64,000 bases of DNA from Thermoplasmatota archaeon (lineage in GTDB: Archaea; Thermoplasmatota; Thermoplasmata; UBA10834): assembly GCA_018818785.1 (NCBI GenBank), contig JAHIRF010000006.1:124001-188000 (forward strand). Direction: 5' to 3'. The notes below the pieces were generated by a model. It was not told the origin of the DNA, did no database searches, and saw nothing but the letters and a program-made list of their open reading frames with translations. The position numbers and the translations under genes are program-made. This document shows positions 48,514-57,841 of the stretch, in pieces. Every line of letters begins with the position of its first letter. The stretch's first letter is position 1.

Positions 48514-49176
48514 CTACTGTCTTTTCAATCCGCCGCGGAGCCATTCCACCAGAGTCTCAGCTGCGTAGACCATGCCTTCGACAGCCGTCCGACTGCGACC
48601 GTCTACACGTGTGGCGGCTGAAGAGATCGCACTGAGGACATCATCCTCGGTGGAGACATTCTCGATGATGGTGTATGAACGACCGATCTCCGAAATCTTA
48701 TGGGCGTCCGAGCCGCCGATCTTGGCCACCTTCATCGCTTCAGCGACCTTTCTCGCGGCCATGTTGTTCCATCGGGAATTGCCACCGTTCAGGACCTCGA
48801 TCCCTTTGAACTTGTTCTTCGATGCAGCGTCTAGACCAATTCCGGACGGGAACCTCTTAGGATGCGCTGCGACCGGTACGCCCCCGGCGGCCACTATCTT
48901 CTCGATGGTCTCTTCGATCGATAGCCTCTTTGGTATCGACTCGCGCACGCCATATGCGAGGATATGACCATCGATCGTGGAGACCTCCACGCCTCGTACC
49001 ACTATGAGCCCGTGATGTTTGCCCATCGATGATGCTCTGAACGACCCTTCGACCGCATTGTGATCTGTTATGGCGCATCCATCGAGACCGACATTCTTGC
49101 AGGCAGCCAATATTTCATCCGGGCTAGCGCTGGCGTCTCTCGAATAGCTGGAATGGATATGCAGATCGAGCTTCAT
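48514..49176 (-). CDS. PHP-domain metal-dependent phosphoesterase
   Basis: The 220-residue protein has the PHP motifs: LDLHIHSSYSRD (residues 3-14), GCAITDHNAVEG, GVEVSTIDGHILAY, VPVAAHPKRF and IGGSDAHKISEIG. Together these provide a trinuclear metal site. Relatives hydrolyse nucleotides or small phosphoesters; the substrate is unknown. It overlaps the end of metG by 4 bp, so the two are co-transcribed. Confidence 0.92.
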   Translation of the reverse strand: MKLDLHIHSSYSRDASASPDEILAACKNVGLDGCAITDHNAVEGSFRASSMGKHHGLIVVRGVEVSTIDGHILAYGVRESIPKRLSIEETIEKIVAAGGVPVAAHPKRFPSGIGLDAASKNKFKGIEVLNGGNSRWNNMAARKVAEAMKVAKIGGSDAHKISEIGRSYTIIENVSTEDDVLSAISSAATRVDGRSRTAVEGMVYAAETLVEWLRGGLKRQ

Positions 49177-51380
49177 CGGATCTTGGCACCGGCCTGTATC
49201 TCTCTGTCGAAGACGATTTTAACACCGTCGGATGAAGTCATCACGACGGACTTGTCAGCATTCATGAGCACCGCATAGGTCATCCCTGGCTTGCCATCCA
49301 CCATAGTGCAAGCTACCATCCGACCACCCACATCGACTGTGGCTGGTTGCACCGCGGACAGCGTCCCGGATCTCAGATCGAGTTTCTGGAACTCTTTGAA
49401 ACTGATCGATCTTGAGCCTGCTTCCAGTCCGCTCGTGACCTGAGTCCCGGCAGGCAGATCCCTTTCCGGGGTGAGGAGTGCAAGCTTGCCATCGCCCTCG
49501 GCAGCCAGCAACATTCCTTCAGACTTCACGCCTCTCAGGGTGGCCGGCTCCAGGTTGGTCAGCACGACCAGGGTCTTGGCGCAGAGTTCCTCTGCGGAGT
49601 AGAACTCCTTCAGACCGCTGACTATTGTTATCGGACGGCCGATATCGACAGACATGACATACAGCTTGTCGGCGTTCGGATGCGGTCTGACCTCCATGAC
49701 CTTGCCGATCCTCAAATCCAATGCGGAGTACTTCTGAAAATCGCCGGCGGAGGTTGCCTCGATCTTCGCGAATTGAGGAACAGGCTTCTCCATCTTCCGA
49801 CCTGCGACCAGGCCATCTTCGATCCCCTTCCAACCGACTTCCTCGATGGTCGAGTCCATGCATAACTGCTTCCAGATGGATTCCGAGGAGAATGGCATGA
49901 ACGGGGACGCCATGACTGAGAGAGCCTTTGCTATCTGCATACTGACATTGAGCACCGTACCGCATCTCGCCTTGTCCTTGCCGATGAGCGACCACGGTGC
50001 AACCTGATCGAAGTACTGGTTGCCGAACTGAGCCAGGTCCATGATTGCCTTGAGCGCCACCCTGAACTCACATGATGAATATGCCTTGGAGACAAATACG
50101 GAGGTCTCGGCTATCCGAGCAATCGCATTCCGATCGCGATCGTCCAGTTCGCCCAATGCTGGCATCTCACCAAAGTTCTTATGCGTGAACGAGAGCGCTC
50201 TGTGAAGGAAATTGCCATATGTCGCAACGAGCTCGTTGTTGACCCTCTGGGACATATCCTCCCATGAGAATTCCGAGTCCTTGGTCTCCGGCATGTTCGC
50301 GGAGAGATAATACCTGATTATATCCGGCTTGAACATATGAAGCATTTCAGGGATTGCTATGCTGATCCCCATGCTCTTGGAGAACTTCTGTCCCTCGAGG
50401 TTCATGTATTGATTGGCAGGGACATCATACGGAAGGTCGAGGCCACCGTGACCGATCAGCATGGCAGGCCATATTATTGTGTGGAAGATGATGTTGTCCT
50501 TCCCTAGGAAGTAATAGCTCCTGCAATCGCCGTCGGTCCAGAACTTCTTCCAGTCGTCTGGCCGGCCCTCGAGCATGGCCCATTCCTTCGAGGCGGAGAG
50601 ATAACCGATGACGGCTTCGAACCAGACATATATCCGCTTGTCATCGAACCCGCCCACTGGCACTGGCACGCCCCAGGATATGTCACGGGTTATGGGACGG
50701 TCCATCAGGCTGTCCTTCAACACATTGATGGTGAACGCACGGACATGTGGTCTCCAATGAGAGCTGCGCTCCGCATATTCCATGAGATCATCTGTGAAAT
50801 GAGAGAGTTTCAGGAAGAAGTGCTCGGTCTCCCTGAGCTGGGGCACTCCCCCGCATAATTGACATCTCGCATCGATCAACTGATCCGCGTTCATATCCAT
50901 GCCACACGAATCGCACTGGTCCCCTCGCGCGCGCTCGTATTTGCAGTGAGGGCACGTTCCCTCGACATATCTGTCTGGCAGGAATCTGCGACAGCTTGGA
51001 CAGTAGAACTGATGAGTGGTCTTCTTCTCGAGATGCCCCTTCTCCAGCAGCTTCACGAAGAACTCTTTTGCGACCTCCTCGTGATTGTGGGTGTGAGTAT
51101 TTGTGAACAGATCGAATTCCATCCCAAGGTCGGAGATCGCCTTTGCGTTGATCTCATGGTACCTGTTTGCAATGACTTCAGGGGATACCTTCTCCTTATC
51201 GGCGCTCACGGTTATCGGAGCACCGTGCATGTCGGAACCTGACACCATTATCGTCTCGTTCCCGATAAGGCGGTTGAAGCGAGCGAATATATCTGCTGGC
51301 AGGAGCGAGCCGGCCACGTGGCCCACATGGATCGCTCCGTTCGCATAAGGCCATGCTACACAGACTAGCACACGTGACAT
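49173..51380 (-). CDS. metG: Methionyl-tRNA synthetase with two tRNA-binding-type domains
   Basis: The 735-residue enzyme has the class I signatures HVGH (residues 18-21) and KFSKSMG near residue 337. A double zinc knuckle insertion is present (CPSC, CPHC, CDSC, CQLC between residues 127 and 180). A C-terminal EMAP/Trbp111-type tRNA-binding domain (LDLRIGKVMEVRPHPNADKLY, about 545-640) follows. After it, about 85 residues begin FKEFQKLDLRSGTLSAV, which repeats the start of that domain and looks like a second, shorter copy. MetRS charges both initiator and elongator tRNA-Met. Confidence 0.95.
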   Translation of the reverse strand: MSRVLVCVAWPYANGAIHVGHVAGSLLPADIFARFNRLIGNETIMVSGSDMHGAPITVSADKEKVSPEVIANRYHEINAKAISDLGMEFDLFTNTHTHNHEEVAKEFFVKLLEKGHLEKKTTHQFYCPSCRRFLPDRYVEGTCPHCKYERARGDQCDSCGMDMNADQLIDARCQLCGGVPQLRETEHFFLKLSHFTDDLMEYAERSSHWRPHVRAFTINVLKDSLMDRPITRDISWGVPVPVGGFDDKRIYVWFEAVIGYLSASKEWAMLEGRPDDWKKFWTDGDCRSYYFLGKDNIIFHTIIWPAMLIGHGGLDLPYDVPANQYMNLEGQKFSKSMGISIAIPEMLHMFKPDIIRYYLSANMPETKDSEFSWEDMSQRVNNELVATYGNFLHRALSFTHKNFGEMPALGELDDRDRNAIARIAETSVFVSKAYSSCEFRVALKAIMDLAQFGNQYFDQVAPWSLIGKDKARCGTVLNVSMQIAKALSVMASPFMPFSSESIWKQLCMDSTIEEVGWKGIEDGLVAGRKMEKPVPQFAKIEATSAGDFQKYSALDLRIGKVMEVRPHPNADKLYVMSVDIGRPITIVSGLKEFYSAEELCAKTLVVLTNLEPATLRGVKSEGMLLAAEGDGKLALLTPERDLPAGTQVTSGLEAGSRSISFKEFQKLDLRSGTLSAVQPATVDVGGRMVACTMVDGKPGMTYAVLMNADKSVVMTSSDGVKIVFDREIQAGAKIR

Positions 51381-51484
51381 CTAGACCAACTGCCCATCAT
51401 CGGAGGCTTCACACTTAAATGTAGCGCGGTCTGGAGAACTCGTTTCATTGGCCAGAAACCGGAACTGCGTGGAAATGAATATAC

Positions 51485-53005
51485 ATGAGAAGGGAGATTA
51501 ATGGCATCATGGCCGTTCTTGAACTCGGCCGGCTGAGAGGAGATCTAGAGGCGTTTCAGGGCGAGCTGATGCAGGAGTTCTACAGCAACTACGCGGGCAT
51601 CAAGGACGATCTGATCACTGCACCAATCTATGAAAGGTATTCGCACCTGTTCTCTGTGGAAGCCATAGAGGTCGCGAGGCAATCATTGGAGACAGTCAAG
51701 CCGGATGAAGATTTCAGATGGACGAGATACCTCAGGACATTCTCCACCCTGGGCCATGTGGAGAACGCGATAAAGGACCATACTGACAAGGCCAACACCT
51801 GGGAGACGAGAGCCGAGATAGTCTTCGATGGAGAGAATATACCCTACAGAATGGTGCCTGTGAGGCTGAGGAACGAGCCTGACACTGAACGGAGGCACCG
51901 ACTGTACGAGGCGAAACTTGCCGAGACGGAAAGACTCAATGAGATCCTGCTCCCGCGTATGCAGAGCGCTCATGACAAGAGCACCGAGCTCGGGTTCAAG
52001 AATTATCGCGATATGTGCACTTCCCTGAAGGGTGTCAATTACCGAAAGCTCGCAGAGGTGATGGAGGACTTCCTCAAGAGGACGGAGAAGGTATATGTCG
52101 ATAATATGAACGGATTGCTCCAGGATAAGCTGCACTCATCCCTTTCGGAAGTCTGGAGCTGTGATATCCCGATAGCGTTCAAGGGCGAGGAGCATGATGA
52201 ATACTTCCGAAAGGACAGGTTGATAGAATCATTCTCAGAGACATTGCGAGGGATGGGAATAGACACACGTGGTTACGAGAACATACATATAGACGCGGAG
52301 GAGCGTGAGAAGAAGACTCCGAGGGCGTTCTGTGCGCCTGTCAGGGTACCGGACGATGTGAGGCTCGTCATACTGCCGATGGGAGGATGGAAGGATTATG
52401 AAGCATTCTTCCATGAAGGCGGGCATGCCTGGCATTTCGGAACCACGGATAAGAACCACCCAGCCGAATACAAGTATCTCGGCGACAATTCTGTGACAGA
52501 GACTTTCGCATTCCTTTTCAACTATCTTCCAACGGACGGCCGGTGGCTGAAACGATACTTGGGAATGGAGGACTCTAAAGAGTTCGAGCGATTCGCAGTT
52601 CTGAACAAGCTCATGTTCCTACGAAGATATGCATCGAAACTGATCTATGAGATGAAGCTCCACGAGAACAGGGTAGGAACGGAGCTTGCAGAGGTTTACA
52701 TGACCACCCTTCAGAAGGGATTGAAGTTCAAACACTCTGAGAAGAATTTCCTTGAGGATGTGGACGATGCATTCTACTGTGCAGAGTACCTGCGCGCGTG
52801 GATATTCGAGGGACAGCTCAGATCTGCTCTCGAGGAGAAGTTCGGGGAGAACTGGTTCGAGAACCAGAAGACTGGAGAGTTCATCACAGAGCTATGGTCG
52901 TACGGTCAGAAATTCTCAGCGGATGAACTCGTCCAGACGATAGGTTACGTGGAACTCGATATCGACCCGGTCGTCGAGGAGATCGAGATGGTCTTAGGCA
53001 AGTAA
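51485..53005 (+). CDS. M3-family oligopeptidase
   Basis: The 506-residue zinc peptidase has the M3 motif FHEGGHAWHFG near residue 312, with the third ligand in NSVTETFAFLFNYL about 25 residues later. It lacks a signal peptide, so it should act on peptides in the cytosol. It is shorter than PepF/OpdA (about 600 residues). The start may be ATG 51485 or ATG 51509. It lies between metG (divergent) and ABCE1. Confidence 0.9.
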   Translation: MRREINGIMAVLELGRLRGDLEAFQGELMQEFYSNYAGIKDDLITAPIYERYSHLFSVEAIEVARQSLETVKPDEDFRWTRYLRTFSTLGHVENAIKDHTDKANTWETRAEIVFDGENIPYRMVPVRLRNEPDTERRHRLYEAKLAETERLNEILLPRMQSAHDKSTELGFKNYRDMCTSLKGVNYRKLAEVMEDFLKRTEKVYVDNMNGLLQDKLHSSLSEVWSCDIPIAFKGEEHDEYFRKDRLIESFSETLRGMGIDTRGYENIHIDAEEREKKTPRAFCAPVRVPDDVRLVILPMGGWKDYEAFFHEGGHAWHFGTTDKNHPAEYKYLGDNSVTETFAFLFNYLPTDGRWLKRYLGMEDSKEFERFAVLNKLMFLRRYASKLIYEMKLHENRVGTELAEVYMTTLQKGLKFKHSEKNFLEDVDDAFYCAEYLRAWIFEGQLRSALEEKFGENWFENQKTGEFITELWSYGQKFSADELVQTIGYVELDIDPVVEEIEMVLGK

Positions 53006-53010
53006 CCGCT

Positions 53011-53022
53011 GATATATTTTTA
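53011..53022 (+). promoter_or_regulatory. TATA box for abce1
   Basis: GATATATTTTTA is centred about 32 bp before ATG 53049, giving a leader of only a few bases. Confidence 0.6.
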
Positions 53023-53048
53023 AATGGACCCCGCCTTAACCCAAGTCG

Positions 53049-54815
53049 ATGAGGATAGCCATAATACTCAAGGACCGATGCCAGCCAAAGAAATGCGGCC
53101 TTGAGTGCATAAACTATTGCCCGCCCGTGCGAACGGGGGTAGAGGCCATAGCGATAGGAGAATCTGGCAAGCCGTACATCGCTGAGAACCTATGCGTCGG
53201 GTGTGGAATATGCGTGCACAAGTGTCCTCTAGAAGCCGTCAAGATCATCGGCCTACCGCATGAGTTGGAGGGAGAACTGGTTCATCAGTACGACAAGAAC
53301 TCGTTCAGGCTCTATCGACTCCCGATACCCAGGGAAGGACAGGTGATCGGCCTGCTCGGACCTAACGGGATAGGCAAGACCACAGCCATATCGATCCTTT
53401 CCGGCCAGGTCGTCCCGAACCTCGGTGATTATGAAGGAGGAGGAGACTGGAGCAAGGTCTTGGAGAAGTATGCAGGGACCGATCTGAACAATTACTTCAG
53501 AGGCCTCGCAGACGGGAAGACGAGGACCGCGCTCAAACCGCAATATGTGGATAAGCTGCCTGCGATCCACAAAGGATCCGTGAGCGATCTGCTATCCAAA
53601 GTGGATGAGTCGAATAGACTCGATGAGGTCGCAGACCAACTATCCATATCGGGAGTACTCGACAGGGATATCTCGAAACTATCAGGCGGAGAGCTCCAGA
53701 GAGTGGCGATCGCCGCCACGTTGCTGAAGGATGCGGATGTGTACTTCTTCGACGAGCCTTCGTCATATCTGGACATCTATCAGCGGCTGAAGATCGCAAA
53801 GGTCATACAACAACTGAGTGAGACGAAACAGGTCATGGTCATCGAACATGACCTGGCGATTATCGATTTCCTAGCAGATCTTGTTCACATAATGTACGGT
53901 TCCGAGGGAGCATATGGAGTGATGGCTCACCCGAGAGCGGTCAGGACATCCATAAACGTCTACCTCGAAGGATACCTGAGAGAGGAGAACATACGATTCA
54001 GGGAGACCGAGATAAAGTTCGAGCGTAGGCCGCCCAGGAACGATTGGCAGACCGAGAGCCTTGTCGAATTCACAAACATAACGAAGCGGATCAAAGACTT
54101 CAGACTGAAAGTATCAGGCGGGACGATAAGGAAAGGCGAAGTGGTCGGAGCCGTCGGACCGAATGCAACCGGGAAGACCACATTCGTGAAGATATTGGCT
54201 GGAGAGATCGAACCGACATCTGGCGAAGTCATGGGAGAGGTCACCGTGAGTTACAAGCCCCAGTACATAAAGCCGGAATTCGAGGGGACGGTGAGACACA
54301 TGCTCATGACGAACATTGGGAAGGATTTCGATTCAGGGTTCTTCCAGGCGGAAGTGGCGCATCCCCTCACGCTCAAATACCTTCTTGACAAGGAGGTGGG
54401 AACGCTGTCCGGCGGTGAACTGCAGAGGGTGGCCATCGCAGAATGCCTGGGCAAACAGGCGGACATTTATCTGATCGATGAACCGTCTGCATACCTCGAT
54501 TCGGCCCAGAGGATGACGACCTCCAAGACCATACGGAGGGTCATAGAGAAGATGAGTAAATCCGCCGTGGTCGTCGACCATGATGTCTATATGATCGACC
54601 TGATCTCGGACTCGCTAATGGTGTTCACCGGAGAACCTTCCGTGAAGGGCGTCGCCGAAGGGCCATTCGCGATGAGGGAGGGCATGAATCGATTCCTCAA
54701 GGATGTGGACATCACTTTCAGACGTGACCAGGATTCCTCAAGGCCTAGGATAAACAAGAAGGATTCGAGGCTCGATAGGGAGCAGAAATCCAAGGGCGAA
54801 TACTACTACGGCTGA
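53049..54815 (+). CDS. abce1: Ribosome recycling ATPase ABCE1 (Rli1)
   Basis: The 588-residue protein has the N-terminal Fe-S domain with CQPKKCGLECINYCPP and CVGCGICVHKCPLEAVKI. Two ABC domains follow: Walker A GPNGIGKTTA and GPNATGKTTF, signatures LSGGELQRVAIA in both halves, and Walker B FFDEPSSYLD and LIDEPSAYLD. It splits ribosomes after termination or rescue with aRF1 or Pelota. The second Walker A has Ala in place of Gly-Ser. The 3' end overlaps the convergent dedA by 10 bp. Confidence 0.97.
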   Translation: MRIAIILKDRCQPKKCGLECINYCPPVRTGVEAIAIGESGKPYIAENLCVGCGICVHKCPLEAVKIIGLPHELEGELVHQYDKNSFRLYRLPIPREGQVIGLLGPNGIGKTTAISILSGQVVPNLGDYEGGGDWSKVLEKYAGTDLNNYFRGLADGKTRTALKPQYVDKLPAIHKGSVSDLLSKVDESNRLDEVADQLSISGVLDRDISKLSGGELQRVAIAATLLKDADVYFFDEPSSYLDIYQRLKIAKVIQQLSETKQVMVIEHDLAIIDFLADLVHIMYGSEGAYGVMAHPRAVRTSINVYLEGYLREENIRFRETEIKFERRPPRNDWQTESLVEFTNITKRIKDFRLKVSGGTIRKGEVVGAVGPNATGKTTFVKILAGEIEPTSGEVMGEVTVSYKPQYIKPEFEGTVRHMLMTNIGKDFDSGFFQAEVAHPLTLKYLLDKEVGTLSGGELQRVAIAECLGKQADIYLIDEPSAYLDSAQRMTTSKTIRRVIEKMSKSAVVVDHDVYMIDLISDSLMVFTGEPSVKGVAEGPFAMREGMNRFLKDVDITFRRDQDSSRPRINKKDSRLDREQKSKGEYYYG

Positions 54816-55456
54816 GGTTCGGGTACTCTCTTCTGCTTCCTGAACCGGTATACGTACCATATCACCAGGACGATCAGACCGCTCACGATGAGATAATCCA
54901 TTCCTCTGAACCAGCCTCCGATATCTTCCCAACTTGGACCAAGGACATATCCGACGTATGCAAGCATCGCGGTCCATGGTAGCGATCCGACGAAGCTGTA
55001 GAACACGAATTTCTTGAAATTCATCCTGGCGATCCCTGCAGGCAACGATATGAATGTGCGGATTATCGGCAGAAGTCTCGCGATGAATGTCGCTGCATCG
55101 CCATATTTCTCGAACCATCTGTCCGCCATGTCAAGATGCTTTTCGCGGATCAGGACGTATTTTCCGTATCGCAGTATGAACGGTCGTCCCGCGTACATGC
55201 CGAGATAATACGCAACGATGGAGCCCAATGTACAGCCGATCGCGCCTGCGAGACTCACGCCTATGAGTGTCATCGCGTTCCCGTCGAATCCGGGTTGCTC
55301 GGCCTGGTACACCAGATAGCCGGCGAAAGGCATCACGATCTCACTCGGGATCGGCATGCATGCGCTCTCGAGGGCCATCAGGAATATGATTCCAGGGTAG
55401 CCGAGCGTGGATATCATATCCAATATGAGACTAGTGCCCCATTCGATGATGCTCAT
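54806..55456 (-). CDS. DedA/SNARE-associated family membrane protein
   Basis: The 216-residue protein has about five hydrophobic segments and the DedA motifs: FLMALESACMPIPSEIVMPFAGYL near residue 26, GSIVAYYLGMYAGRPFI, and FIARLLPIIRTFISLPAGIARM near residue 130. DedA proteins are thought to be lipid scramblases or proton-dependent transporters. ATG 55456 is preferred over the adjacent TTG. Confidence 0.9.
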   Translation of the reverse strand: MSIIEWGTSLILDMISTLGYPGIIFLMALESACMPIPSEIVMPFAGYLVYQAEQPGFDGNAMTLIGVSLAGAIGCTLGSIVAYYLGMYAGRPFILRYGKYVLIREKHLDMADRWFEKYGDAATFIARLLPIIRTFISLPAGIARMNFKKFVFYSFVGSLPWTAMLAYVGYVLGPSWEDIGGWFRGMDYLIVSGLIVLVIWYVYRFRKQKRVPEPQP

Positions 55457-55552
55457 CAACCTCGATAAGGCCAGGAATGATAAAAAGGATTAGGTGCGGC
55501 ATCGTCCGGAGCGACAAGCATATTTGTAGTCCATGCGTTCTTCGACCGTACC

Positions 55553-56443
55553 ATGAGGCCAGCAGACATACTGGGCAGCTACAGCGCCATGATGGGGCTC
55601 GGCCTCCTATTCGGATTGCTGCTAGGAGGTTTCCCTTGGCTCACCAAGGAGATCTCCATGGCATCTCTGGCGATCCTGATGACCCTCTCCCTATCCAGAG
55701 TACGGCTAGGGGAAACGAAGAGCAAGGAGCATGGCAAGGATGCGATCGTAGCACTCATTCTCAATTATGGCATGCTCACCGGTGTCATTCTGATCCTCGG
55801 CCGTATGTTCCCTGAGGATCTGTGGTGGGGATGGGTGCTTATGGCAGCCGCCCCCTCTGCGATATCCATCGTGCCTTTCACCACGATCTTCGGAGGCAAG
55901 ACATCGAAGGCCCTGTTCTCGACTGCTGTGAACTATCTGAGCGCTCTTGCCCTCATGCCGTTGATCTCGCTGGCACTCATAGGTTCTGCAGTGTCGGTCA
56001 ACGACCTCATAGTGTCATTACTATTCCTGATCGTTCTCCCCATGGTGGCATCCAGGTTCGTCATGCGGATCAGCATTGGCAAGTCCGTGACGACTCAGGC
56101 CATGAACATCCTCTTCGCCATCCTGATCTTCGCCGTCGCAGGAGCAAACAGGAATGCATTCGTAAGCGAGCCCTGGATAGTCATCGCCGTGGCCGCCGTC
56201 TCTATCATCAGAACATTCGGTACAGGATTGGGCATTGAATTCTCATTGAGGAAGCTCGGCGTTCCCAAAGAGACCCGAGTCACCCAGGTACTGTTTTCGA
56301 GCTACAAGAACCTGGGATTGACCGCGACCCTGGCGATCGCGCTGTTTGATCCGATAGTCGCTGTGCCAGCGACCATATGCATCGTATTCGAGGTCGTCTG
56401 GGTCATCTTCCTGCAGAGGTTCTACGAACGCGTCAAGGAGTGA
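55553..56443 (+). CDS. Bile acid:sodium symporter-type (BASS/SBF) transporter
   Basis: The 296-residue membrane protein has nine to ten hydrophobic segments. Family-like sequences are MAAAPSAISIVPFTTIFGGKTSKALFST (residues 97-124), which covers the crossover region, and VLFSSYKNLGLTATLAIALF near residue 250. BASS proteins import organic anions with sodium; the substrate is unknown. Its end overlaps the convergent membrane protein gene by 11 bp. Confidence 0.85.
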   Translation: MRPADILGSYSAMMGLGLLFGLLLGGFPWLTKEISMASLAILMTLSLSRVRLGETKSKEHGKDAIVALILNYGMLTGVILILGRMFPEDLWWGWVLMAAAPSAISIVPFTTIFGGKTSKALFSTAVNYLSALALMPLISLALIGSAVSVNDLIVSLLFLIVLPMVASRFVMRISIGKSVTTQAMNILFAILIFAVAGANRNAFVSEPWIVIAVAAVSIIRTFGTGLGIEFSLRKLGVPKETRVTQVLFSSYKNLGLTATLAIALFDPIVAVPATICIVFEVVWVIFLQRFYERVKE

Positions 56444-56939
56444 CGGAACCATTACGTGCGATGCTGGTTCTGACACTCATCCACAGATGCGACAGATAAC
56501 GGGACCAAGTCTTCTCACCCGATGAAACGATCCAACGGTGGTATCCTATCGCAAACGAACCGACCACGGTCCCTATCAGGATCGCAGATTCGATGGGCGT
56601 GGAGTACTCGATGAATTCGTTTTGCAGCCAATCCATGAACACATGGATTCCCCAGAAGATTAGAGGCAGCATCAGCCTCCAACCAATAGAAAGGTATCCA
56701 ACGATGAAGCCGCCGACGGGTTCATGGAGAAGTGATCTCCAAGGCAGACCGGATGCATCATCCCATGTCGGCCGCAGGATTGCTGACCATCCGTTGTCGC
56801 TCACGTATCTTGGAAGTGCGAACACGTGATCGATATCGATCACGACCCCGAAAGTCAGGGCTACGAACCACTCGTTCCGGTTGAGATGCAACAGCAGACC
56901 GATGAAGACACATACAGTAAGGTGGGTCGGCGTCAACAT
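56433..56939 (-). CDS. DUF457-like membrane protein (YdjM-type putative hydrolase)
   Basis: The 168-residue protein begins MLTPTHLTVCVFIGLLLHL. It has DIDHVFALPRY near residue 36, LLHEPVGGFIVGYL, and IFWGIHVFMDWLQNEF with a late His-x5-Asp pair. This recurring His/Asp pattern between four membrane helices is that of DUF457 predicted metal-dependent hydrolases. Activity is not known. It has a GAGGAAGAG ribosome site. Confidence 0.75.
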   Translation of the reverse strand: MLTPTHLTVCVFIGLLLHLNRNEWFVALTFGVVIDIDHVFALPRYVSDNGWSAILRPTWDDASGLPWRSLLHEPVGGFIVGYLSIGWRLMLPLIFWGIHVFMDWLQNEFIEYSTPIESAILIGTVVGSFAIGYHRWIVSSGEKTWSRYLSHLWMSVRTSIARNGSVTP

Positions 56940-57028
56940 CTTCTGCTCTTCCTCGGGATTCCGTGTCAGGTGTCCCTGGATAGTAACGGCAGTGTGGATA
57001 TGTCTCAGTTTCGGAGCTTTTACCGGCG

Positions 57029-57091
57029 TTATTAAACGGGTGAGTGCAGAGGGGCGGAATTATTAAGCGAATCAGAAATCTTATTAAAACG
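57029..57091 (+). promoter_or_regulatory. Three phased TTATTAA boxes before the ECF metal transporter
   Basis: TTATTAAACG (57029-57038), TTATTAAGCG (57060-57069) and TTATTAAAAC (57081-57090) share TTATTAA and start 31 and 21 bp apart, close to three and two DNA turns. The last box is about 32 bp before GTG 57117 and can serve as its TATA. The others may be extra promoters or binding sites for a regulator. Confidence 0.5.
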
Positions 57092-57116
57092 ACCTGCCGT
57101 GTCACGCCTGGTCTCT

Positions 57117-57821
57117 GTGGCACACATACACCTTGAGGACGGCGCATTCTCACCGGAATGGGTGATCATATGGTCCGTAGTAGCTGGAGCTATGGTGGCT
57201 CTTGCACTCCTGGTCCTTCGCAAGGGCAAGGTCACTCCCAGAAAACTAGCAATCGCCGCCATGTGCACGTCTGTCGGATTTGCAGCGTTTCAGGTAAGCA
57301 TCCCGATATTCGGAGGGATACATCTCAATCTGACGCCGTTGATAGGTATACTGGCCGGACCGGCTCTCGGCAGTCTGAGCGTACTCATCATCAACATATT
57401 CAGTGCCTCGATCGGACACGGAGGCTGGGGGATGGTGGGAGCAAACACCATCGTGAACATGACGGAAGTCTTGGTCGCGTACTACTTCTACCGTCTCGTC
57501 CGGTCCAAGCTCGACTTCAACAGATTCTTTTCGGGTCTCGGAGCGGCGATCTTCGCACTCTCCGTCAGTGCATTGGTCATCATCGGAATCGTCGCGGTCT
57601 CGGGACTTCAGGACTCCGAGCAGACAAAGGAAGAGGTCCTCGGGAATATGCTTCTCATCGCAGCCGCCAATATTGTGGCTGGCGTAATCGAAGGTGTCAT
57701 AACCGGCTACGTTGTTTCGTTCATATCCAAGATCCGACCGGATCTGCTCTCAGATGCGGAGGGGAATGGCAGACAGGACCCAGATACTGCATCGGAAGAC
57801 ATAGACGCAGCGTCCGATTGA
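57117..57821 (+). CDS. cbiM: ECF transporter substrate-binding component, CbiM/NikM-like
   Basis: The 234-residue protein has about seven hydrophobic segments and the CbiM pattern: N-terminal MAHIHLEDGAFSPEW, PRKLAIAAMCTSVGFAAFQVSIP, the metal-site loop FGGIHLNLTPLIGILAGPALG near residue 72, and GHGGWGMVGANTIVNM. CbiM/NikM bind Co or Ni with the free amine and a His at position 2. Here, removal of Met before Ala would leave Ala-His, restoring that arrangement. GTG 57117 is chosen for this and for the TATA spacing; GTG 57099 is the alternative. Confidence 0.88.
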   Translation: MAHIHLEDGAFSPEWVIIWSVVAGAMVALALLVLRKGKVTPRKLAIAAMCTSVGFAAFQVSIPIFGGIHLNLTPLIGILAGPALGSLSVLIINIFSASIGHGGWGMVGANTIVNMTEVLVAYYFYRLVRSKLDFNRFFSGLGAAIFALSVSALVIIGIVAVSGLQDSEQTKEEVLGNMLLIAAANIVAGVIEGVITGYVVSFISKIRPDLLSDAEGNGRQDPDTASEDIDAASD

Positions 57822-57841
57822 AGGCACCCGGAGATGAATGG

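Noticed and set aside
57158-57841. N-terminal extension of the EcfT frame by about 228 codons
   Set aside because: The extension overlaps cbiM in another frame and is Arg/His/Ser-rich noise; ATG 57842 has a proper ribosome site.
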